This document shows, in pieces, positions 32,471 through 35,390 of a DNA stretch of 35,390 nucleotides. A program made the translations under genes and the position numbers. This stretch comes from JAEUNX01 sp034004685. Its GTDB lineage: Bacteria > Pseudomonadota > Gammaproteobacteria > Burkholderiales > Rhodocyclaceae. The DNA lies in assembly GCA_034004685.1 (NCBI GenBank), contig JAVEWG010000037.1:1-35390 (forward strand), in the 5' to 3' direction. Each line of letters opens with the position of its first letter. Within the stretch, counting starts at the first letter, position 1. The notes under the pieces were generated by a model that was not told the DNA's origin, did no database searches, and worked only from the letters and a program-made list of their open reading frames with translations.

Positions 32471-32854
32471 ATGCGACACTACGAAATCGTTTTCATCGTT
32501 CATCCCGATCAGTCCGAGCAGGTCCCGGCCATGATCGACCGCTACAAGTCCATCGTGACTGCCCGTAGCGGCCAGATTCATCGCCTGGAAGACTGGGGGC
32601 GCCGTCAATTGGCTTACCCGATCCAGAAGGTTCATAAGGCTCACTACGTGCTCATGAACATCGAGTGCGATCAGGTCGCCCTGGACGAGTTGGAGCATTC
32701 CTTCAAGTTCAACGACGCCGTGCTGCGTCACCTGACCGTCAAGATGAAGAAGGCTGTGGTTGCGCCCTCTCCCATGATGAAGGAAGAGAAGTCCCGCTCC
32801 CTGACTCCGGCTCCCGCCGAGGAAGCCAAGCCGACCGAAGCGCCTGCAGCCTGA
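32471..32854 (+). CDS. rpsF: 30S ribosomal protein S6
   Basis: The product is 127 residues and starts MRHYEIVFIVHPDQSEQVPA, the standard S6 opening. RLEDWGRRQLAYPIQK is the central S6 signature. The tail is Pro, Ala and Glu rich. AAGGAG lies five bases before the ATG. The protein binds S18 in the small subunit platform. It heads the rpsF-priB-rpsR-rplI gene group. Confidence 0.98.
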   Translation: MRHYEIVFIVHPDQSEQVPAMIDRYKSIVTARSGQIHRLEDWGRRQLAYPIQKVHKAHYVLMNIECDQVALDELEHSFKFNDAVLRHLTVKMKKAVVAPSPMMKEEKSRSLTPAPAEEAKPTEAPAA

Positions 32855-32861
32855 GGGGCTG

Positions 32862-33179
32862 GTGACCGAAAACCGGGTCCAGCTGGACGCGGAGGTGGCG
32901 GAGCGGATTCCGTTGCGGGTGACCCCGGCCGGCGTGCCCATCGTCGAATGCCTTCTGGCGCATCGCTCTCGGCAAGTGGAGGGTGGGAGCGAGCGGGAAG
33001 TGGGATGCGAGATCTGGGCGGTGGCGGTGGGTGATCTGGCCAGGATTGCTGCGACGGCAGCCCCAGGGGCCCGCGTCCGGGTCGAAGGTTTCCTCGCCGC
33101 CCGCAGTCTCAAGCGACGGTCGCCGGTACTGCATTTGAACAAGATTGAATTTTTCGAAGGAAATCCAAATGGCCTTTAA
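32862..33179 (+). CDS. priB: Primosomal replication protein N
   Basis: The product is 105 residues of a single-strand DNA binding (OB) fold. It begins with GTG at 32862, seven bases after the rpsF stop, and GAGGGG overlaps that stop as ribosome site. TPAGVPIVECLLAHRSRQ and GARVRVEGFLAARS are typical of PriB. It acts with PriA and DnaT in restarting replication. Its presence between rpsF and rpsR is the arrangement found in beta- and gammaproteobacteria. Its 3' end overlaps rpsR by 11 bases. Confidence 0.94.
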   Translation: MTENRVQLDAEVAERIPLRVTPAGVPIVECLLAHRSRQVEGGSEREVGCEIWAVAVGDLARIAATAAPGARVRVEGFLAARSLKRRSPVLHLNKIEFFEGNPNGL

Positions 33180-33438
33180 CAAGCCCAAGCGTAGTGGCGG
33201 TGATCGCGGCGGTCGCGGTCTCTTCAAGCGCCGCAAATTCTGCCGCTTCAGCGCGGAAAAGATCGAAGAGATCGATTACAAGGATGTGGACCTGCTCAAG
33301 GACTTCATCACTGAAAACGCCAAGATCATGCCGGCCCGCATTACCGGGACCAAGGCTGGCTACCAGCGCCAGCTGTCTACGGCTGTCAAGCGTGCTCGCT
33401 TCCTGGCGCTCATGCCTTACACCGACTTGCACAAGTAA
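33169..33438 (+). CDS. rpsR: 30S ribosomal protein S18
   Basis: The ATG at 33169 has AAGGAAA about six bases upstream and starts MAFNKPKRSGGDRGGRG. The product is 89 residues. KRRKFCRFSAEKIEEIDYKD and RITGTKAGYQRQLSTAVKRA are standard S18 blocks. It pairs with S6 in the small subunit. An earlier in-frame start at 33145 lies inside priB and is not used. Confidence 0.97.
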   Translation: MAFNKPKRSGGDRGGRGLFKRRKFCRFSAEKIEEIDYKDVDLLKDFITENAKIMPARITGTKAGYQRQLSTAVKRARFLALMPYTDLHK

Positions 33439-33453
33439 TCGGGGAATTTGGAT

Positions 33454-33903
33454 ATGCAAATCATTCTTCTCGAAAAGGTTGCCAACCTCGGTGGCCTGGG
33501 TGACGTGGTCAAGGTCAAGGATGGCTACGCCCGTAATTTCCTGATTCCCCAGGGCAAGGCCAAGCGTGCCACCCAGTCCAATCTGGCTGAATTCGAAGCG
33601 CGTCGCGCTGACCTCGAGCGCGTTCAGGCCGAAAAGCTGGCTGCGGCGCAAGCCCAGGGTCAGAAGCTGGACGGGCTGACTGTTCAAGTGGGTCGCAAGG
33701 CCGGTATGGACGGTCGCCTCTTTGGTTCCGTGAACAACGCCGACGTGGCTGAGGCGCTGGCCACTCAGGGTGTGACCGTCGAGCGCAGCGCCATCCGCAT
33801 GCCGGACGGCCCTCTCAAGACCATCGGCGAATTCCCGCTGGAAGTCTCCCTGCACTCTGACGTGCTGGTTACCATTACGGTTGCCGTGGTCGGCGAGCAC
33901 TAA
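33454..33903 (+). CDS. rplI: 50S ribosomal protein L9
   Basis: The ATG at 33454 has GGGGAA seven bases upstream and gives 149 residues, the usual L9 length. MQIILLEKVANLGGLGDVV and GYARNFLIPQGKAKRAT form the N-terminal 23S-binding domain. A long connecting helix (ARRADLERVQAEKLAAAQAQ) and a C-terminal domain follow. A terminator lies directly behind the stop. Confidence 0.98.
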   Translation: MQIILLEKVANLGGLGDVVKVKDGYARNFLIPQGKAKRATQSNLAEFEARRADLERVQAEKLAAAQAQGQKLDGLTVQVGRKAGMDGRLFGSVNNADVAEALATQGVTVERSAIRMPDGPLKTIGEFPLEVSLHSDVLVTITVAVVGEH

Positions 33904-33925
33904 GCGACTTCTTCGGAATCGTCAG

Positions 33926-33955
33926 AGGGCTGCTGCGGCAGCCCTTTTTCTTTTG
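33926..33955 (+). terminator. Rho-independent terminator behind rplI
   Basis: AGGGCTGC (33926-33933) and GCAGCCCT (33938-33945) form a perfect eight-pair stem with a TGCG loop, followed by a T-rich run. It ends the rpsF-priB-rpsR-rplI transcript. dnaB starts 17 bases further on and may be reached by read-through or a promoter of its own. Confidence 0.9.
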
Positions 33956-33972
33956 TTGCCGGATCTCATGCC

Positions 33973-35367
33973 ATGGCCTTTTCCCGTAAGCCGTTTTCGT
34001 CGTCTTCTGATCCGCAAATCGCTGCGATCAAGTTGCCCCCCCACTCTCTGGAGGCGGAGCAGGCGTTGATTGGGGGGTTGATGCTGGATAACTCCGTGTG
34101 GGATCGGGTCGCGGATTTGGCGTCTGAAGGGGATTTTTACCGGGACGATCACCGCCGAATCTTTCGCCATATCGCCAAATTGGTTGAGTTGGGCAAGCCC
34201 GCGGACGTGGTGACGGTTTTTGAGTCCCTTGAAAAGAACGGGGAAGCAGAGCAGGCTGGTGGTCTGGCGTACTTGGCGGAGATAGCCAACAACACTCCTT
34301 CGGCCGCCAATATCAGGCGCTACGCGGAGATCGTCCGGGAGCGGGCAATCCTGCGCAAATTGGTGAGCGTTGGAGACGAAATCGCCTCAAGCGCCCTGTC
34401 GGCCAGCGGCAAGGACGCCAAGACCCTCCTGGATGAAGCGGAGGCCAAGGTTTTCGAGATTGCCGAGGCCGGCGCACGCCATGGTTCGGGCTTCGTGCCC
34501 ATCCAGCCAATTCTTGGCCAAGTGGTGGATCGCATTCAGGAGCTCTATGACCGGGACAGTCCCGCCGAGGTGACGGGAATCCCCACCGGGTTCGTGGATC
34601 TGGACGAGAAGACCTCTGGTCTCCAGCCCACCGACATGATCATCGTTGCCGGTCGCCCGGGCATGGGCAAGACCTCGTTCGCGTTGAATCTGGCGGAGCA
34701 TGTGGCGGTGGAGTGTCATCTGCCGGTGGCCGTCTTCTCCATGGAAATGCCGGGCACCCAGCTTGCCATGCGCTTCATCTCTTCAGTGGGGCGCCTGGAT
34801 CAGCACCGCCTGCGCACCGGCAAGCTCAATGACGACGAATGGCAGCGTCTAACCTACGCCCTCGGCAAACTCCATGAGGCGCCCATCTATATCGACGAAA
34901 CCCCCGGGCTCAACCCCACCGATTTGCGGGCTCGCGCCCGGCGGCTCTACCGCCAGTGCGGCAAGCTAGGGCTGATTGTGATCGATTACTTGCAACTCAT
35001 GACCACCCTGAAGGACAGCGACAACCGGGCGGCCGAGTTGTCGGAGATTTCCCGCTCTGTGAAATCCCTGGCCAAGGAGCTTAAAGTCCCGATCATTGCC
35101 TTATCCCAGCTGAACCGCAGCCTCGAGCAGCGCCCGAATAAGCGACCGGTCATGTCGGATCTGCGAGAGTCCGGCGCCATCGAGCAGGACGCGGACATCA
35201 TCATGTTCATTTACCGGGATGAAATATATAACCCGGACTCGCCGGACAAGGGTTCGGCGGAGTTGATTATTGGCAAGCACCGGAATGGGCCGACGGGGAC
35301 GGTGCGGATGACGTTTCTTGGTGAATTCACGCGGTTTGAGAATTTTGTGGGTGCGCCGAGTTATTGA
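33973..35367 (+). CDS. dnaB: Replicative DNA helicase
   Basis: The product is 464 residues, the usual length, with no intein. The N-terminal domain includes PPHSLEAEQALIGGLMLD. The RecA-like helicase domain has Walker A GRPGMGKTS at 227-235, FSMEMPGTQLAMR, the Walker B IVIDYLQLM, ALSQLNRSLEQRPNKRP and the late SDLRESGAIEQDADIIMF block. DnaB hexamers unwind DNA at the replication fork and bind primase and the loader. The ATG at 33973 has no strong ribosome site. The final 23 bases of the window hold no further gene. Confidence 0.98.
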   Translation: MAFSRKPFSSSSDPQIAAIKLPPHSLEAEQALIGGLMLDNSVWDRVADLASEGDFYRDDHRRIFRHIAKLVELGKPADVVTVFESLEKNGEAEQAGGLAYLAEIANNTPSAANIRRYAEIVRERAILRKLVSVGDEIASSALSASGKDAKTLLDEAEAKVFEIAEAGARHGSGFVPIQPILGQVVDRIQELYDRDSPAEVTGIPTGFVDLDEKTSGLQPTDMIIVAGRPGMGKTSFALNLAEHVAVECHLPVAVFSMEMPGTQLAMRFISSVGRLDQHRLRTGKLNDDEWQRLTYALGKLHEAPIYIDETPGLNPTDLRARARRLYRQCGKLGLIVIDYLQLMTTLKDSDNRAAELSEISRSVKSLAKELKVPIIALSQLNRSLEQRPNKRPVMSDLRESGAIEQDADIIMFIYRDEIYNPDSPDKGSAELIIGKHRNGPTGTVRMTFLGEFTRFENFVGAPSY

Positions 35368-35390
35368 TGCGTGTTTTGCTTGACAGGATT

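Noticed and set aside
1..35390. CRISPR array, tRNA or rRNA genes
   Set aside because: No regularly spaced repeats and no tRNA-like or rRNA-like sequence was seen on a read-through by eye.

Overview
The window looks like a chromosomal segment of a high-GC betaproteobacterium, possibly Rhodocyclales-like. This rests on the rpsF-priB-rpsR-rplI-dnaB gene order, on a decarboxylase, acyl-CoA ligase and acyl carrier protein that resemble the exosortase A-associated families of Gram-negative biofilm formers, and on codon use rich in G and C at third positions. The genus is an inference. No rRNA, tRNA or CRISPR array was seen.

Layout. (1) 1-5951, plus strand: a broken SGNH-hydrolase tail, an MBOAT O-acyltransferase, a membrane-anchored deacetylase-like protein, a GT4 glycosyltransferase, a GT-A-like protein and a secreted TPR protein. 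(2) 5994-23823, minus strand: a tightly packed glycan operon. In transcription order it encodes a Wzm-type ABC permease, a first Wzt-type ATPase, a methyltransferase, a second Wzt-type ATPase, a pyruvyltransferase-like protein, a truncated IS5-family transposase fused to the tail of a WbsX-like gene, GT2, GT4, GT4-like, GT2, NodB deacetylase, GT2, sulfotransferase, GT2, and a very long GT2-membrane-phosphatase/sulfatase-fold fusion. (3) 24150-27854, plus strand: a giant membrane protein with three VanZ-like units followed by an O-antigen ligase/polymerase-like part, then a small secreted cysteine-containing protein. (4) 27909-31069, minus strand: a PLP decarboxylase, an acyl-CoA ligase and an acyl carrier protein of the exosortase A-associated type. 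(5) 31365-35367: housekeeping genes argB (minus) and rpsF-priB-rpsR-rplI-dnaB (plus).

Together regions 1-4 read as a surface polysaccharide locus. Glycosyltransferases build a chain, which is decorated by acetyl, sulfate, methyl, possibly pyruvyl and possibly phospho groups. It is exported by an ABC transporter with one permease and two different ATPases, and may be attached or polymerised by the VanZ-ligase protein.

The most unusual points are: the GT2-membrane-AlkP-fold fusion, whose nucleophile position is Thr rather than the sulfatase Cys; the two wzt genes, which share an almost identical 442-base 5' block but have unrelated 3' halves; an abrupt GC drop that starts exactly at the end of that block; the triple-VanZ/ligase protein with an inserted beta-type domain; and two decayed genes at points of rearrangement.
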